This document shows positions 5,549 through 6,346 of a DNA stretch of 6,346 bases, one piece after another. The translations under genes and the position numbers were made by a program. This DNA is from Oscillibacter sp. (GTDB taxonomy: Bacteria > Bacillota > Clostridia > Oscillospirales > Oscillospiraceae): assembly GCA_024404295.1 (NCBI GenBank), contig JAKSQE010000078.1:1-6346 (forward strand), given 5' to 3'. Under the pieces are notes generated by a model that ran no database searches, had not been told where the DNA came from, and was given only the letters and a program-made list of their open reading frames with translations. Position 1 is the stretch's first letter. Each line of letters begins with the position of its first letter.

Positions 5549-6233
5549 TGGTCTTTCCCCCCACATAGCCACCAACACTATCATTTACAACCCGTCCGCG
5601 ATCAATGGTCACCACGCGCTTGCCAAAGCGATCCACCAAGTCTTTCTCATGGGTCACTACTACAACGGTCGTCCCCAGTTGATTGATCTTGATCAGCAGA
5701 CGCATCAGTTCCAGAGAGCGATCCGGATCCAAATTGCCAGTAGGCTCGTCCGCAATGATCGTGTACGGATTATTCACCAAAGCACGCGCAATCGCAACAC
5801 GTTGCTGTTCGCCACCGGAAATTTCAGTAGGATAGCGATCTGCCTTTTTTTCCAGGCCTACCAGCTTCAGCACATACGGAATACGGTTCTTAATCTCTTT
5901 TTGAGGCATTCCCACAGCCCGCATGACAAACTCCAGATTCTCATAGACTGTCTTTTTGTCGATCAAGCGGAAGTCCTGAAATATGACACCCAAGGTGCGG
6001 CGCATTAAAGGAATCTGTTTTTCAGAAATATTCCGAACGGAAAAACCGTTAACCATGACTCGGCCATCGGTAGCCTCCACCTCGCCGGTTAGCAATTTGA
6101 TGATGGTAGACTTTCCGCTACCGGAAGGTCCCACCAAAAACACAAATTCGCCATCTTCAATATCTAAAGAAATACCCTGAATGGCTTTTGTGCCATTCTC
6201 ATACTCCATTTCTACATTTTTCAAACGAATCAT
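5535..6233 (-). CDS. ftsE: Cell division ATP-binding protein FtsE
   Basis: This is the cytoplasmic ATPase of the FtsEX complex, an ABC-type machine that uses ATP to control peptidoglycan hydrolases outside the cell rather than to pump a solute. The 232-residue product is full length for the family. It shows a Walker A GPSGSGKST (35-43), a Q-loop glutamine (Q86, in FQDFRL), an ABC signature ISGGEQQR (138-145), Walker B TIIADEP (158-164, with catalytic E163), a D-loop NLDP (167-170) and an H-loop H195. All catalytic elements are intact. The start MIRLKNV matches the usual FtsE N-terminus. It has a GGGGGAG Shine-Dalgarno just upstream, though the spacing is short. The 3' end overlaps the start of ftsX by 14 nt, which suggests translational coupling. 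FtsE and LolD/MacB-type ATPases look alike, but the adjacent ftsX settles the identity. Confidence 0.97.
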   Translation of the reverse strand: MIRLKNVEMEYENGTKAIQGISLDIEDGEFVFLVGPSGSGKSTIIKLLTGEVEATDGRVMVNGFSVRNISEKQIPLMRRTLGVIFQDFRLIDKKTVYENLEFVMRAVGMPQKEIKNRIPYVLKLVGLEKKADRYPTEISGGEQQRVAIARALVNNPYTIIADEPTGNLDPDRSLELMRLLIKINQLGTTVVVVTHEKDLVDRFGKRVVTIDRGRVVNDSVGGYVGGKTNERT

Positions 6234-6304
6234 AGGGCTCCCCCATTCTATCCGCCAGATACTGCATTTTGCGTCTGGGTCGACATAATTCCATAGTAAA
6301 TAAC

Positions 6305-6333
6305 AGTATATATGTTTTTCCCGCGCTTTGCAA
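6305..6333 (-). promoter_or_regulatory. Sigma-A promoter for the ftsEX operon
   Basis: On the minus strand a -35 hexamer TTGCAA (6333-6328) is followed by a 17-nt spacer and a -10 hexamer TATACT (6310-6305). Each hexamer differs from consensus at one position (TTGACA has A where this has C at position 4 and C/A differ at position 5, so the -35 is the weaker element), and the spacing is optimal. Transcription would start near 6298, leaving a leader of about 65 nt before the ftsE ATG. It is the only convincing promoter seen ahead of the ftsE-ftsX-peptidase cluster. No clear operator or riboswitch is visible in the leader. Confidence 0.65.
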
Positions 6334-6346
6334 CAACCCTACTCAA

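Noticed and set aside
5549..5584. An upstream ATG (5584) that would lengthen FtsX by 12 residues
   Set aside because: The family N-terminus begins at MREHNFGYF (5548). The extension lies inside ftsE coding sequence and adds nothing family-like.
1..6346. A mobile element, CRISPR array, defence system or tRNA/rRNA gene
   Set aside because: No transposase, integrase, spaced repeat array, cloverleaf or rRNA-like stretch was found. Nearly all of the sequence is explained by six intact genes and short intergenic signals.

Overview
The window reads as ordinary chromosomal DNA of a low-to-mid GC Firmicute. The likeliest source is a Clostridia member of the Oscillospiraceae/Ruminococcaceae type. This placement is an inference from three things: the FtsEX plus coiled-coil peptidase arrangement, the greA-lysS pair, and consensus sigma-A promoters with strong GGAGG-type Shine-Dalgarno sites. 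All six supported genes lie on the minus strand, so the biological reading order runs from high to low coordinates.

First block (6346 to 3413): a good sigma-A promoter (TTGCAA-17-TATACT) precedes ftsE, ftsX and a secreted coiled-coil/M23 peptidase. ftsE and ftsX overlap by 14 nt, and only 12 nt separate ftsX from the peptidase gene. Together they look like a complete cell-envelope module. The FtsE ATPase and FtsX membrane protein would transmit a cytoplasmic signal across the membrane to the coiled coil of the hydrolase, which would then cut peptidoglycan during division or growth. All the metal-binding residues of the M23 domain are present, so this partner is probably an enzyme itself rather than only an activator.

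Middle (3412 to 2633): after a hairpin whose 3' arm holds a strong Shine-Dalgarno site comes a 242-residue cytoplasmic protein that I cannot assign to a family.

Second block (2632 to 1): a promoter with perfect consensus hexamers (TTGACA-17-TATAAT) overlaps the stop codon of the unknown gene, with a second extended -10 promoter candidate just downstream. They would drive greA (transcript cleavage factor) and lysS (class II lysyl-tRNA synthetase), 11 nt apart. lysS is unusual in carrying an extra C-terminal EMAP/Trbp111-type tRNA-binding domain after the normal end of the enzyme. A perfect 30-nt palindrome just after lysS probably ends the operon.

I found no mobile element, CRISPR array, tRNA, rRNA or defence system. 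The points most worth a second look are the LysRS fusion, the M23-type FtsEX partner, the hairpin that covers a ribosome binding site, and the unassigned protein. None of them amounts to an evident new multi-gene system.
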